The position numbers and the translations under genes are program-made. From positions 1 through 33,229 of the forward strand of contig CABUWG010000022.1 in NCBI GenBank assembly GCA_902495305.1: 33,229 nt of DNA, given 5' to 3'. Of the stretch, positions 1-8,715 are shown in pieces (the first letter of the stretch is position 1; each line of letters starts with the position of its first letter). The notes below the pieces were generated by a model. It did not search any database. It was given only the letters and a program-made list of their open reading frames with translations, and was not told where the DNA came from. The stretch is from an uncultured Pseudomonadota bacterium. GTDB lineage: Bacteria; Pseudomonadota; Alphaproteobacteria; RF32; CAG-239.

Positions 1-331
1 CGAAAGTCAATATATAATGAAAGATAGGATGGGGATTTTGGCTAGGGAAGCAGGAAAAAGCGGGAGAAATTTGGCTAAAAAGGGTAAAGGGAGTGGGAGG
101 AACGGGGAGAAAGGGCAGAGGTAAGAAAGAGGGTGAGAGTGAGGGTGAAGCAGGTGAGATAAGAGGAGGGAGGAGGAAAAGGACGAGGAGTGAGGGAAAT
201 AAGAGAGGAGGGCTGAAGCAAGAGAAAGACAAAGAACGGATTATGATAAGTAGAGAGAAGGAAAAGGTAAGGAGTTGTGTGCAGAAACGTGAAAAAAATC
301 CCTGCCGGTTTGAAGGGCAGGGATTGTGAAA
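1..331. other. Gene-free, purine-rich edge of window
   Basis: No recognisable gene. From about 60 to 290 the plus strand is almost entirely G and A, broken by few pyrimidines. A 78-codon open frame at 93-329 exists only because purine-rich codons (Gly, Arg, Lys, Glu) contain no stops; it shows no family resemblance and runs through the typA terminator, so I do not call it a gene. What lies left of the window is unknown. Confidence 0.6.
294..325 (-). terminator. Intrinsic terminator of typA
   Basis: A perfect 10-bp stem (297-306 with 316-325, sequence AATCCCTGCC) with a 9-nt loop is followed on the minus strand by a run of T. It begins just past the typA stop codon. Confidence 0.85.
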
Positions 332-2152
332 TTATTCAATAATTTCCGGTTTTGCGCGTTTGCGGGCAATCGGGTCAAGAATCCGTTTGCGCAGGCGCAG
401 CGTTTTAGGCGTGACTTCCAAGAGTTCGTCTTCCTGAATGTAAGACAAGCCTTGTTCCAAAGTTAATTTGCGCGGCGGAATCAGGTCAATGGCCTCGTCT
501 TTTCCGGCAGCGCGGATATTCGTCAGCTGCTTGGCCTTGCAAGGATTGACTTCCAGGTCATTCGGTTTGGTATGCTCGCCGATAATCATGCCGGTATAAA
601 CGGGAACACTCGGATCGATGAACATCGGGCCGCGGTCCTGCAGTTTCCATAAAGAATAAGCGATTGCCGTTCCTGTTTCGCTGGAAATCAGCACGCCGTT
701 GCGCCGGCCTTCAATTTCGCCTTTATACGGGTCATAGCATTTGAACAGACGGTTCATAACACCGGTACCGCGCGTATCTGTTAAGAATTCGGAGTGGTAG
801 CCGATTAAGCCGCGGGACGGAGCATTGAAAATCAGGCGGACTTTGTTGCCGACCTGAGACGGAATCATCTCAATCAGTTCCGCACGGCGGCGGCCGAGTT
901 TTTCAACAACGGTACCGGAGAATTCTTCATCTACGTCAACAACAACTTCTTCAATCGGTTCCAGCAGAGAGCCGTTGGCGTCACGTTTCATCAAAACGCG
1001 CGGGCGGGAGATTGACAGTTCAAAGCCTTCACGGCGCATGGTTTCAATCAAAACGCCGAGTTGGAGCTCGCCGCGGCCGGCAACTTCAAATGAATCTGTC
1101 GAATCGGTGCGGGATATTCTCAAAGCAATATTGCCTTCGGCTTCTTTGCATAATCTGTCCCAAATCATGCGGGATGTTACTTTGTCACCTTCGCGGCCGG
1201 CCAAAGGAGAATCGTTGATTGAGAAAGTCATGGCTAAAGTCGGCGGATCAATCGGCTGGGCATGAATAGCCTGTGAGACTTCCAGTGCGCAAATCGTATC
1301 GGCCACAGTGCCTTTGACAATTCCGGCAACGGCAATGATGTCGCCGGCATGAGCTTCTTCCAGACTGTCACGGTTTAAGCCGCGGTAAGCCAGAATTTTG
1401 CTGATGCGGACACGTTCGATTTCTTTGCTTTCGCCGTTTAAAACCTTGACGGTATCATTAACATGCAACGTGCCGGACTGGACTTTACCGGTCAGCAGAC
1501 GGCCGATAAATTTGTCTGCTTCCAGTGTTGTGGCCAGCATGGAGAAAGGTGCGTCCGGATCGCAGGACGGCGCCGGAACATAAGAACAAATCAGCTCAAA
1601 CAGCGGGGTCAGGTCTTTCTTTTCGTCGGTCATTTCTTTTACCGCCCAGCCGTTGCGGCCGGAAGCATACAGAACCGGAAAGTCAAGTTGTTTATCATTG
1701 GCGTTGAGGCTGACGAATAAATCAAAAATTTCATCAAGGACGGCGTCTACGCGGGCATCGGCTTTGTCGGCCTTATTGATGACGACAATCGGGCAAAGGC
1801 CGAGCTTTAAGGCCTTGCCAAGGACGAATTTGGTTTGTGGCATCGGGCCTTCGGAAGAGTCAACCAGCAGAACAACGCCGTCGACCATAGACAGGATACG
1901 TTCTACTTCGCCGCCAAAGTCGGCGTGACCCGGCGTATCTACGATGTTGATGTGTGTGCCCTTCCAATTGACGGAAGTGCATTTTGACAGAATTGTGATG
2001 CCTCTTTCACGTTCGAGGTCATTGCTGTCCATGACGCAAGTTTCAACTTTCTGGTTTTCCCGGAAGGTACCGCTTTGTTTTAACAGGCCGTCGACCATTG
2101 TGGTTTTGCCGTGGTCTACGTGGGCGATGATGGCAATATTGCGCATTTCCAT
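332..2152 (-). CDS. typA: Ribosome-binding translational GTPase TypA/BipA
   Basis: TypA/BipA is a GTPase of the EF-G/LepA class that binds the 70S ribosome and supports growth under stress and at low temperature, and ribosome assembly. The 606-residue product has the usual length. Visible motifs are the P-loop AHVDHGKT (10-17), RGIT (50-53) in switch I, DTPGH (72-76) in switch II and NKAD (126-129). The rest matches the EF-G-like and TypA-specific C-terminal domains up to a basic end. The start at 2152 gives an AGGAAAG Shine-Dalgarno about 10 nt upstream; a second ATG two codons in is spaced worse. The gene stands alone on the minus strand and ends in its own terminator. I saw no convincing promoter. 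Confidence 0.97.
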   Translation of the reverse strand: MEMRNIAIIAHVDHGKTTMVDGLLKQSGTFRENQKVETCVMDSNDLERERGITILSKCTSVNWKGTHINIVDTPGHADFGGEVERILSMVDGVVLLVDSSEGPMPQTKFVLGKALKLGLCPIVVINKADKADARVDAVLDEIFDLFVSLNANDKQLDFPVLYASGRNGWAVKEMTDEKKDLTPLFELICSYVPAPSCDPDAPFSMLATTLEADKFIGRLLTGKVQSGTLHVNDTVKVLNGESKEIERVRISKILAYRGLNRDSLEEAHAGDIIAVAGIVKGTVADTICALEVSQAIHAQPIDPPTLAMTFSINDSPLAGREGDKVTSRMIWDRLCKEAEGNIALRISRTDSTDSFEVAGRGELQLGVLIETMRREGFELSISRPRVLMKRDANGSLLEPIEEVVVDVDEEFSGTVVEKLGRRRAELIEMIPSQVGNKVRLIFNAPSRGLIGYHSEFLTDTRGTGVMNRLFKCYDPYKGEIEGRRNGVLISSETGTAIAYSLWKLQDRGPMFIDPSVPVYTGMIIGEHTKPNDLEVNPCKAKQLTNIRAAGKDEAIDLIPPRKLTLEQGLSYIQEDELLEVTPKTLRLRKRILDPIARKRAKPEIIE

Positions 2153-2323
2153 TGTGTTATTTCTTTCCTAAAACTTGTTAAACTTTTTTCAGGCACAACG
2201 TTATATATCCGGTCAACCGCCGGCAGAAAATGCCTGACAAAAGATTTTGGTATAAATTCGTTTTCACAATAGCAAGTTAATTTTAAATTTCAAGAATTTA
2301 GTGCAGCACGGCTGAAATTTTTT

Positions 2324-2350
2324 TTGACAAACCGGCTGAAAGGGTATAAT
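2324..2350 (+). promoter_or_regulatory. Sigma-70-type promoter for the 2405 gene
   Basis: A perfect TTGACA (2324-2329) and a perfect TATAAT (2345-2350) stand 15 bp apart, somewhat short of the optimal 17. They lie 55 bp before the start of the membrane-protein gene at 2405 and point towards it. Confidence 0.7.
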
Positions 2351-2404
2351 TTTCCGGTGAATGAATATTTTTGATTTTATTATTAATTTTAAATTTTTTT
2401 TACT

Positions 2405-2773
2405 ATGAACGGGTTTGATATTTTAATGACGTTGCTGCTGATTTGCAGTATCGTGACCGGACTTGTTTCTCTGTTGCTGACGGGGATTCATCATTACAGG
2501 TTTCATTATGCCTGCCAGTATTGTTATAAAGAGTATAATACTGCGGCGGACTGGGCAGAAAACAAGCTGATGCATCTTTTGCGGCTGGTTTTGGTGTTAT
2601 CTCTCTGTTTTGACGCCTTTTATTTTTGGCTGTTCGGATATTGGAAGCTGAGCACAAGTCTGGCTTTTTGTCTGGGAAGCGCCTTGCTGGCCGCACCGTT
2701 ATGGGAGGTATTTGTCGGGCTGCTTGTCCGGATTATCGGTCCGCAGCATGAGTATAAACAAATTAAAAAATAG
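2405..2773 (+). CDS. Small uncharacterised membrane protein (122 aa)
   Basis: I do not recognise a family. The product has an N-terminal hydrophobic helix (about residues 5-27), a short polar stretch with a CQYCYKEY segment (CxxC at about 37-40), then two or three further hydrophobic segments (about 56-78 and 82-110) and a basic tail. The CxxC could bind metal or form a disulfide, but nothing else supports that. A consensus-like promoter sits upstream and a terminator downstream, so it is probably transcribed alone. The gene is real by promoter, codon character and spacing; its role is unknown. Confidence 0.7.
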   Translation: MNGFDILMTLLLICSIVTGLVSLLLTGIHHYRFHYACQYCYKEYNTAADWAENKLMHLLRLVLVLSLCFDAFYFWLFGYWKLSTSLAFCLGSALLAAPLWEVFVGLLVRIIGPQHEYKQIKK

Positions 2774-2832
2774 GCTTGATTTGCCGGATTTTGTTTTGAG
2801 GCCGGTATAATTTTTTTTATTTGAATATGAAT

Positions 2833-2864
2833 AAAAAGCGAATTCGTTATAGAATTCGCTTTTT
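2833..2864. terminator. Intrinsic terminator, bidirectional
   Basis: A perfect 13-bp stem (2833-2845 with 2852-2864, core GCGAATTC) with a 6-nt loop has A-runs on the left and T-runs on the right, so it can work in both directions. It ends the 2405 gene. Confidence 0.85.
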
Positions 2865-2939
2865 TTGTTTACTTTTAGTCTAAAAAAGGTTATTCTGCCC
2901 GACGATAAATTAAATTATGTTGTTTTATAATTATTGTAT

Positions 2940-3485
2940 ATGGAAAATATTTTGTATTTTTTGAGATTTGCCGGAATTTCTGCTGTTTGTATCGGCTTTT
3001 TGTTGATTGTATTTACAGCTGTTTTAAAGTTACGGCTTGCTTATAAAAATGAAGAAAAAGCAAAACAGGTTTTGAAAAAGCTTCAGGACGAAGGTGCCGA
3101 AGACGGTACATATGAAATTGAAGATGCAAAAATTGTTGTAGAAAACCGTGACGGGAGGATTTATTCCGGTATTTCTTTTCCGGTTGAGGCAAAATGGTTC
3201 TCCGGGCTTTCCCGCGCATCTTTTCATTTTATTCTGGCCGGCGTTTTGCTGTTTACCGGAGGTACAATCAACTGGTTTGAAAATAAGCTGATTTGGGTTG
3301 TGCTGGTATTGCTTTCTTTTTATGCACCGATGGTTTTGCTTTATGTCAGCGGACTGGCTGCGAGATTGCTCGGAGCGGTGATTTTTTTGTTGGCTCTATT
3401 CTGGCTTAACATAAAATATGGAGGCTATTTGTTGTTGATCTGTTTGGTCGCGGGTGCAAAAAAAATAAAAGCGTTGTTCAGTTGA
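2940..3485 (+). CDS. Uncharacterised multi-pass membrane protein (181 aa)
   Basis: No family recognised. One N-terminal helix (about residues 5-26) is followed by a charged cytoplasmic-type stretch of about 50 residues (Lys/Glu-rich, coiled-coil-like, then a short beta-like segment), then about four hydrophobic helices to a basic C-terminus. I chose the ATG at 2940; a TTG two codons earlier is possible. No clear Shine-Dalgarno is visible for either. The last codons lie inside the terminator hairpin that follows. It resembles the preceding membrane protein only in general character. Confidence 0.7.
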   Translation: MENILYFLRFAGISAVCIGFLLIVFTAVLKLRLAYKNEEKAKQVLKKLQDEGAEDGTYEIEDAKIVVENRDGRIYSGISFPVEAKWFSGLSRASFHFILAGVLLFTGGTINWFENKLIWVVLVLLSFYAPMVLLYVSGLAARLLGAVIFLLALFWLNIKYGGYLLLICLVAGAKKIKALFS

Positions 3486-3497
3486 GCAACGCTTTTT
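3467..3497. terminator. Terminator shared by convergent genes
   Basis: The stem GCGTTG/CAACGC (3471-3476 with 3487-3492) is extended by A-T pairs, with A-run left and T-run right. It overlaps the 3' end of the 2940 gene and lies just beyond the stop of the convergent adenosine kinase, so it can serve both. Confidence 0.8.
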
Positions 3498-3503
3498 GTT
3501 TGT

Positions 3504-4523
3504 TTACAATCTCTTGCCGTATTTCAGCAGTTTATTGCGGACGAAGCCGCGCAGGCTGACATCAGGGCGGGCGCCGTAGTGGCTGATGATTTCAGCCGCG
3601 GCAATGCCTCCGATTAAGGCGCAGGTTCCCAAAGAGCGTTCCTGCGTATAGCCATACAGGAAGCCGGCTGCATACAAGTCGCCGGCGCCGGTGGTATCAA
3701 CAACGTTTTCAACCTTTTCGGCCTCAACAAAGGTTTTGGTTCTGCCGTTGACAATGACCGAGCCTTTGTCGCTGCGGGTGATGGCGGCGGTTTCAACCTC
3801 GGTTTTGATTAAGTCGAGGGTTTTGTAAAAGTCCTGTTCCTGAAAGAGGGCTTTGATTTCTTCTTCGTTGCCGAACAAAATGTCAACAGAATCGGAAATC
3901 AGCTTCATGAATTCTTCGCGGTGCCGGTCAACACAGGATTTGTCAGAGAGGCTGAAAGCAACTTTTTTGTTGTGTTTGTGTGCCAGTTCACAAGCGCGCA
4001 GCATGGCTTTTTTGGCTTCGCCTTCGTCCCAGAGATAGCCTTCAAGATAAACGATTTTTGTGCTTTTGATGATTTCTTCGTCAATGTCTTCAGCCGAGAG
4101 TTTGCCGGCGGCGCCGAGATAGGTGAACATGGAGCGTTCGGCGTCGGGCGTAACCAGAACGATGCTGCGACCGGTCATCGGGCCTTCATTGAGAGGCGGG
4201 GTAAAAAAGTCAACGCCGGCGCCGCCGATACTGCGGCTGAATTCCTGACCGAGTTCGTCTTCGTGGACTTTGCCGATGAAGGCCGGTGCGCCTCCCAAAG
4301 AGGCAAGGCCGGCAACGGTGTTGGCCGCCGAACCGCCGGAAATTTCGCGCTCAGGCATGATGTCTGCATAAATTTTTCCGGCTTCTTTGGCACCGACGAG
4401 CGTCATTTCGCTTTTGGTCAGGCCGCGTTCCGTCAGAAAACCGTCGCCGACTTTTGCCATTACGTCTACCATGGCGTTGCCGATACCGACGACATCATAA
4501 AAAGTTGCGTCTCTGTTTGACAT
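3504..4523 (-). CDS. PfkB-family carbohydrate/adenosine kinase
   Basis: This is a ribokinase-fold (PfkB) sugar or nucleoside kinase of 339 residues, close in length and pattern to the alphaproteobacterial proteins annotated as adenosine kinase, which phosphorylate adenosine to AMP with ATP. The first PfkB signature appears as GGSAANTVAG (63-72) followed by a Gly-rich loop. The second is DTTGAGDLYAAGF (276-288), in which Asp282 is the expected catalytic base and GAG forms the anion hole. Members differ in substrate (adenosine, ribose, fructose, inosine), so the exact substrate is inferred only. It faces the 2940 gene and shares a terminator with it. The upstream region to the ferredoxin gene is short. 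Confidence 0.9.
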   Translation of the reverse strand: MSNRDATFYDVVGIGNAMVDVMAKVGDGFLTERGLTKSEMTLVGAKEAGKIYADIMPEREISGGSAANTVAGLASLGGAPAFIGKVHEDELGQEFSRSIGGAGVDFFTPPLNEGPMTGRSIVLVTPDAERSMFTYLGAAGKLSAEDIDEEIIKSTKIVYLEGYLWDEGEAKKAMLRACELAHKHNKKVAFSLSDKSCVDRHREEFMKLISDSVDILFGNEEEIKALFQEQDFYKTLDLIKTEVETAAITRSDKGSVIVNGRTKTFVEAEKVENVVDTTGAGDLYAAGFLYGYTQERSLGTCALIGGIAAAEIISHYGARPDVSLRGFVRNKLLKYGKRL

Positions 4524-4591
4524 TATTACATTTCCTTAATTGTTTTTCTTCTTCTTTATGTATTCTTTTTTGTCGGGAAAAGCAAGAAAAT

Positions 4592-4625
4592 AAAAAAGCC
4601 TCCGTTTGAGCAGAGGCATTTTTAT
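4592..4625 (-). terminator. Intrinsic terminator of the ferredoxin gene
   Basis: GCCTC/GAGGC stem (4598-4602 with 4613-4617), extendable by two pairs inwards, flanked by A-run and T-run. It lies just past the ferredoxin stop on the minus strand and could also work in the other direction. Confidence 0.75.
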
Positions 4626-4648
4626 TTTAAGAAAATTCCGCAACGGGA

Positions 4649-4888
4649 TTAATCGTTGGCGCCCGGGCAGATTTTTGCCTGCTCGGCATTGAATTTTACC
4701 CATTTTTCATCAGCTTCGTCATCAGAAGTGATTGCTTCCTGCGGGCATTCGGAAATGCAAACGCCGCAATCAATGCAGGTATCAGGATCTACAACCAGCT
4801 GAGTTTCGCATTCATGAAATGCATCTACCGGACATACGTCTGCGCAGGATTTGCATTTGATGCAAGAATCGTTAACTACAGAAACCAT
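4649..4888 (-). CDS. Small 2[4Fe-4S]-type ferredoxin
   Basis: A 79-residue electron carrier. Two cluster motifs are visible: C9xxC12xxC15xxxC19P and C38xxC41xxC44xxxC48P, the classic arrangement for two [4Fe-4S] clusters. It resembles the N-terminal half of the 7Fe FdxA ferredoxins of proteobacteria (PVDAFHE and CIDCGVC context) but lacks their long C-terminal extension and their modified first motif, so two 4Fe clusters are more likely than 3Fe/4Fe. An extra Cys27 is present, and one more lies near the C-terminus. An AGGAG Shine-Dalgarno precedes the ATG. The gene is monocistronic and its redox partner cannot be told from the context. Confidence 0.93.
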   Translation of the reverse strand: MVSVVNDSCIKCKSCADVCPVDAFHECETQLVVDPDTCIDCGVCISECPQEAITSDDEADEKWVKFNAEQAKICPGAND

Positions 4889-4982
4889 TTAAAATCTCCT
4901 AGATCAATTGATTAGTTCAGTGCGTAATTTACTCAAATTCGTAAGAAAAGCAAGCAAAAAATCGATTTATTTGTGCTTAAGT

Positions 4983-5011
4983 CTTGCGAAAGAAGATTTT
5001 GTTTCCCATAT
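4983..5011 (+). promoter_or_regulatory. Sigma-32 (RpoH)-like promoter of htpG
   Basis: CTTGCGAA (4983-4990) and CCCATAT (5005-5011) are separated by 18 nt counted from CTTG. This matches the heat-shock promoter form (CTTGaaa, then CCCATnT). It lies 37 bp before the htpG start, and the groESL promoter has the same CTTG-N18 layout. Confidence 0.7.
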
Positions 5012-5047
5012 ATCTCAGTAAATAAGCGTTATTATGAGGAGAAAAAA

Positions 5048-6904
5048 ATGTCAGAAAAGATGGATTTTCAGGCAGAAGTCGGCAAGCTTCTGGATATTGT
5101 GGTCAACTCTTTGTATTCGGAAAAATACATTTTTTTGCGCGAGCTGATTTCTAATGCCAGCGATGCCTGTGACAAGCTGCGTTATCTGGCGCTGACGAAT
5201 CCGGATATTGCCAAAAATTCCGGTGCGTTTAAAATTACGATTACGCCGGATGCCAAGACCAACACCCTGAAAATTGCCGATAACGGTATTGGCATGAACA
5301 AAGACGATTTGGTCAACCATTTGGGGACGATTGCAAAATCCGGTACGGCCGATTTTGTAAAAAACGTCAGTGACAACGGTTCGGCCATGGATTTAATCGG
5401 CCAGTTCGGCGTGGGTTTTTATTCGGCTTTCATGGTGGCGGACAAGGTTGAAATCCTGACCCGCAGAGCCGGTGAGGACAAGGCATGGTTCTGGGTTTCG
5501 GACGGGCGCAGCGGCTTTGAAATCCGTGAGGCCGAAAAAGAAAGCAACGGTACGGAAATCAAGTTGTTTTTGAAAGAAGACCAGAAAAACTTTGTTGATA
5601 CGATTTATCTGCGCCATATTATCCGCACCTATTCCGACCATATCGGTTATCCGATTGTTTTGTGTCTGGGAGAGGCCGGCGAGGAAACGGTTAATACCGG
5701 TTCGGCTTTGTGGGCGCGTTCAAAAAGTGAGATTACGCAAGACCAGTATAAGGAATTTTATCATCATATTTCCAAAAATTTTGATGATCCGTGGCTGACG
5801 CTGCATTTTAAGGCCGAAGGGAATATTGAATATACCGGCCTGTTGTTTATTCCGTCGGAGCCGCCGTATGATTTGTTTCAGCCCGACAGCCAGAACGGTT
5901 TGAAGCTGTATGTCAACAAGGTGTTTATTTCTGACAAGGTTGAAGAGCTGATGCCGCATTATCTGCGCTTTGTCAAGGGTGTGGTTGACAGTTCCGATTT
6001 GCAGCTCAACATCTCGCGCGAGATGTTGCAGCATAATGCATTGATTGAAAAAATTAAGCACGGGCTGGTCGGCCGATTACTGAAAGAGCTGAAAAACCGT
6101 GCCGGCAATTATGATGATTATATGATTTTCTGGAAAGCTTTCGGGGCGGCGTTCAAAGAGGGAATCTACGAAGATTTCGGGAATCGGGAGGAAATTGCCG
6201 GACTGTCCCGCTTTATTTCAACGCTGGATTTGCAAAAATATACTTCGCTCGATGAGTATATTGAACGGGCAAAAAATGTCAAAATCGGCGAATCCGAGCA
6301 AAAAGCCGTTTATTATATTACCGGCGACGATATTAACGTCCTGTCAAACAATCCGCAGCTTGAAGCCTTTAAGGCCAAAGGAATTGAGGTCTTGCTGCTG
6401 ACGGATCCGATTGACGAGTTTTGGACGCAGACGCTGCCGAATTATAAAGGTTTTGTGATTAAGCATATTTCTCAGGCTGATATTGATCTGGCAATCGAGC
6501 GCAAAGACGAAAAGGCCGGCGACGGGGAAATGGAGAAACTGACGGCGCTGATGAGCGAAATGTTTAAGAACGACGTGGGCAAGGTCGTGACAACGGAAAG
6601 GCTGACCAACAGTCCGGCCAGCCTGACAGTGGAGCAGGGGCAGATGAGCATTCATCTGGAGCGTCTGATGAGGAATCATCAGCAGCAGACGGCTTTTGCC
6701 AGTACCCGCATTTTGGAGCTGAATCCGTATCATCCGCTGATTATCAAACTGGCGGATATGACGGGTGACGAGGCGCAAAAGGCCAAGGTTGAGGAGATTG
6801 CAAAAATAATTCTTGATCAAGCCAAGATTGCCGAAGGGGAGCCGATTTCCGATCCGGCGTTTTATGTTTCAAAACTGAGCGATTATATTTTGAAAGCCAT
6901 CTAG
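5048..6904 (+). CDS. htpG: Chaperone protein HtpG (Hsp90)
   Basis: Cytoplasmic ATP-dependent chaperone of the Hsp90 family, 618 residues, full length. The Bergerat ATP site is visible as ELISNASDA (32-40, catalytic Glu32), DNGIGM (78-83), GTIAKSGT (93-100) and GQFGVGFYSAF (118-128). The middle domain and C-terminal dimerisation domain follow without a break. I chose the ATG at 5048, which has GAGGAG at 5036-5041 and a 6-nt spacer and begins MSEKMDF. An in-frame extension to 4973 would run over the promoter. The upstream element indicates RpoH control. A bidirectional terminator separates it from the convergent recN. Confidence 0.97.
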   Translation: MSEKMDFQAEVGKLLDIVVNSLYSEKYIFLRELISNASDACDKLRYLALTNPDIAKNSGAFKITITPDAKTNTLKIADNGIGMNKDDLVNHLGTIAKSGTADFVKNVSDNGSAMDLIGQFGVGFYSAFMVADKVEILTRRAGEDKAWFWVSDGRSGFEIREAEKESNGTEIKLFLKEDQKNFVDTIYLRHIIRTYSDHIGYPIVLCLGEAGEETVNTGSALWARSKSEITQDQYKEFYHHISKNFDDPWLTLHFKAEGNIEYTGLLFIPSEPPYDLFQPDSQNGLKLYVNKVFISDKVEELMPHYLRFVKGVVDSSDLQLNISREMLQHNALIEKIKHGLVGRLLKELKNRAGNYDDYMIFWKAFGAAFKEGIYEDFGNREEIAGLSRFISTLDLQKYTSLDEYIERAKNVKIGESEQKAVYYITGDDINVLSNNPQLEAFKAKGIEVLLLTDPIDEFWTQTLPNYKGFVIKHISQADIDLAIERKDEKAGDGEMEKLTALMSEMFKNDVGKVVTTERLTNSPASLTVEQGQMSIHLERLMRNHQQQTAFASTRILELNPYHPLIIKLADMTGDEAQKAKVEEIAKIILDQAKIAEGEPISDPAFYVSKLSDYILKAI

Positions 6905-6996
6905 GCCGCACCCAGCGGGCAAGGCGGCAACGGTCAGCAATGTGGCACAGAGGCCGCGTTGCTCCGATGTTATTCGGGAAAGAGTTTAGACTCAGA

Positions 6997-7037
6997 ACAA
7001 AAAAGGAGACAGTTCACATCCTGCCTCCTTTTTTTGT
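6997..7037. terminator. Terminator between htpG and recN
   Basis: GGAG/CTCC stem (7005-7008 with 7025-7028) extended inwards by CAG/CTG and outwards by an A-run pairing with a T-run (7029-7037). Located between convergent genes and usable by both. The 90 bp between the htpG stop and this hairpin holds no gene. Confidence 0.8.
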
Positions 7038-7044
7038 TTGTTTT

Positions 7045-8709
7045 TTAAGCACTGAGCAAGACTTTGGCGGCGGCTCTGGCCTCGTCGGAGATCCGTTCTC
7101 CGGCCAGCATGCGGGCGATTTCCTCGCATTTTTCATCAGCCGGCAGTTCGCGTACGCTGGTGGTGGTGACATTGTCCACGGTATTTTTTTCAACTTTGAA
7201 ATGGTTATTGCCTTTGGCAGCGACCTGCGGCGAATGGGTGACAACCAGTACCTGAACGCCTTGTGCCAGTCGGGACAGCCTTTCTCCGACGGCTTGTGCG
7301 GTTGCGCCGCCGACTCCGGCATCAACTTCGTCAAAAATCATTGTTTCAACGCTTGAACTCTGTGCCAGATTGACTTTTAAGGCCAGCATAAAGCGGGCGA
7401 GCTCACCGCCCGAGGCAATTTTGTTGATTGGCCCCTGAGGCGAATTGGGGTTGGTGGCAACGGTAAAAGTGACGGTGTCAAAACCGCCTTCACCCCAAAA
7501 ATTTTCTTCCTGTTTGGCAATTTGGGTGACAAATTTTGCTTTTTCCATTTTCAGCGGCGGCAGCTCCTGCATTACGGTGGCGTCCAGTTTGGCGGCGGCT
7601 TGATGTCTGGCTTGAGACAATTCATTGGCGGCTTTGACGTAATCCAGTTTGGCTGCGTCTTCCGCCTTGCGCAGTTTTATCAATCCTTCTTCGCCGAATT
7701 CGATGTTGCTGAGTTTTTGTTTTAATTCGGTCAGGACACGGGGCAGGGCATCAATTTCTACCTGATGTTTGCGCGCCAGTCCGCGCAGGGCAAACAGGCG
7801 GCTTTCGATTTCTTCCAGTTCACCGGTGTCAACCGCAACGTTGGAGGAAGCGTTTTCAATCTGATTGACCGCCTCGTCGGCCTCAATCATGGCCTGTTCC
7901 AAAGCGTCAATAATGTCGGAATATTTGCCGTCAACCATGTCATTGGCTTTGTAAATGGCCGATTGTGCCTGCCGCAGTGCAGACAGGACGTCTGCTCCCT
8001 GAGTCAAAGCGCCATAGGCATAGTTCAGGTTTTCAATGATTTTTTCGGCGTTCATCAGTTCGAGCCGGCGTTTGCCGAGTTCGTCTTCCTCTCCTTCCGC
8101 CGGACTGATTTTTTCCAGTTCCGCAACCCAGTGGCGCAGATTTTCTTCTTCGTCTTTGGCGTGCAAAATATTTTCTTCAGCTTCCTGTCGGGCTTTGCGG
8201 GCATTGCGATAAGCGCCGAATTTGGCCTTGGTGTTTTCAAGCAGGAAAGGATACGCCCCGAAAGCGTCCAGCACGTCGCGATGGTTGGCGGGATTTAAAA
8301 GCCCCTGATTGTCAAACTGTCCGTGGATTTCTACCAGATATTTGCCGGCTTCTTTCAGCAGTTTGGCACTGACCGGCTGATCGTTGATAAAAATTTTGCC
8401 TTTGCCGTCACGTGACAACACACGTTTGACAATCAGCTCGTCTTCAACTTCCAGCTCGTTTTCTTCAAAAATTTTCCACAGCGGGCTATCTGCTTTGGGT
8501 AAGGAAAAAGATGCCGCAACCGCCAGTTTGTCTTCGCCATGGCGGATGAGAGAGGTTTCGGCACGGTTGCCAAGCACCAATCCGACGGAATCCAGCAAAA
8601 TTGACTTTCCCGCGCCGGTTTCGCCGGTCAGCACGCTGAGGCCGGATTTGAAGTCTAAATCCAGTTTGTCAATCAGCACAACATTGCGGATGGAAAGCGA
8701 TTGCAGCAT
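7045..8709 (-). CDS. recN: DNA repair protein RecN
   Basis: SMC-like ATPase that acts early in repair of double-strand breaks. The 554-residue chain has the Walker A motif GETGAGKS (29-36) in an N-terminal ATPase half, a long central coiled-coil region (about 160-380, rich in Glu/Ala/Lys/Leu), the ABC signature SGGELARFMLALK, Walker B with IFDEVDAGVGG (458-468) and the VVTHSPQVA switch region. The order is canonical. It is the last gene of lpxC-bamD-recN, starting 6 bp after the bamD stop, and ends at a shared terminator. A recN next to bamD is a common alphaproteobacterial arrangement. Confidence 0.97.
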   Translation of the reverse strand: MLQSLSIRNVVLIDKLDLDFKSGLSVLTGETGAGKSILLDSVGLVLGNRAETSLIRHGEDKLAVAASFSLPKADSPLWKIFEENELEVEDELIVKRVLSRDGKGKIFINDQPVSAKLLKEAGKYLVEIHGQFDNQGLLNPANHRDVLDAFGAYPFLLENTKAKFGAYRNARKARQEAEENILHAKDEEENLRHWVAELEKISPAEGEEDELGKRRLELMNAEKIIENLNYAYGALTQGADVLSALRQAQSAIYKANDMVDGKYSDIIDALEQAMIEADEAVNQIENASSNVAVDTGELEEIESRLFALRGLARKHQVEIDALPRVLTELKQKLSNIEFGEEGLIKLRKAEDAAKLDYVKAANELSQARHQAAAKLDATVMQELPPLKMEKAKFVTQIAKQEENFWGEGGFDTVTFTVATNPNSPQGPINKIASGGELARFMLALKVNLAQSSSVETMIFDEVDAGVGGATAQAVGERLSRLAQGVQVLVVTHSPQVAAKGNNHFKVEKNTVDNVTTTSVRELPADEKCEEIARMLAGERISDEARAAAKVLLSA

Positions 8710-8715
8710 TTTTTC

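Noticed and set aside
93..329. 78-codon plus-strand open frame
   Set aside because: Low-complexity product caused by purine bias; runs through the typA terminator and resembles no family.
2403..2696. 97-codon minus-strand frame opposite the 2405 gene
   Set aside because: Antisense shadow; the plus strand has a promoter, terminator and membrane topology.
3921..4520. 199-codon plus-strand frame opposite adenosine kinase
   Set aside because: Antisense to a clear PfkB kinase; arises from codon bias.
4973..5047. N-terminal extension of HtpG
   Set aside because: Would overlap the heat-shock promoter; the ATG at 5048 has a good ribosome-binding site and matches family N-termini.
6344..8298. Long antisense frames in htpG and recN
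   Set aside because: Fully within recognised genes on the other strand, with no family pattern.
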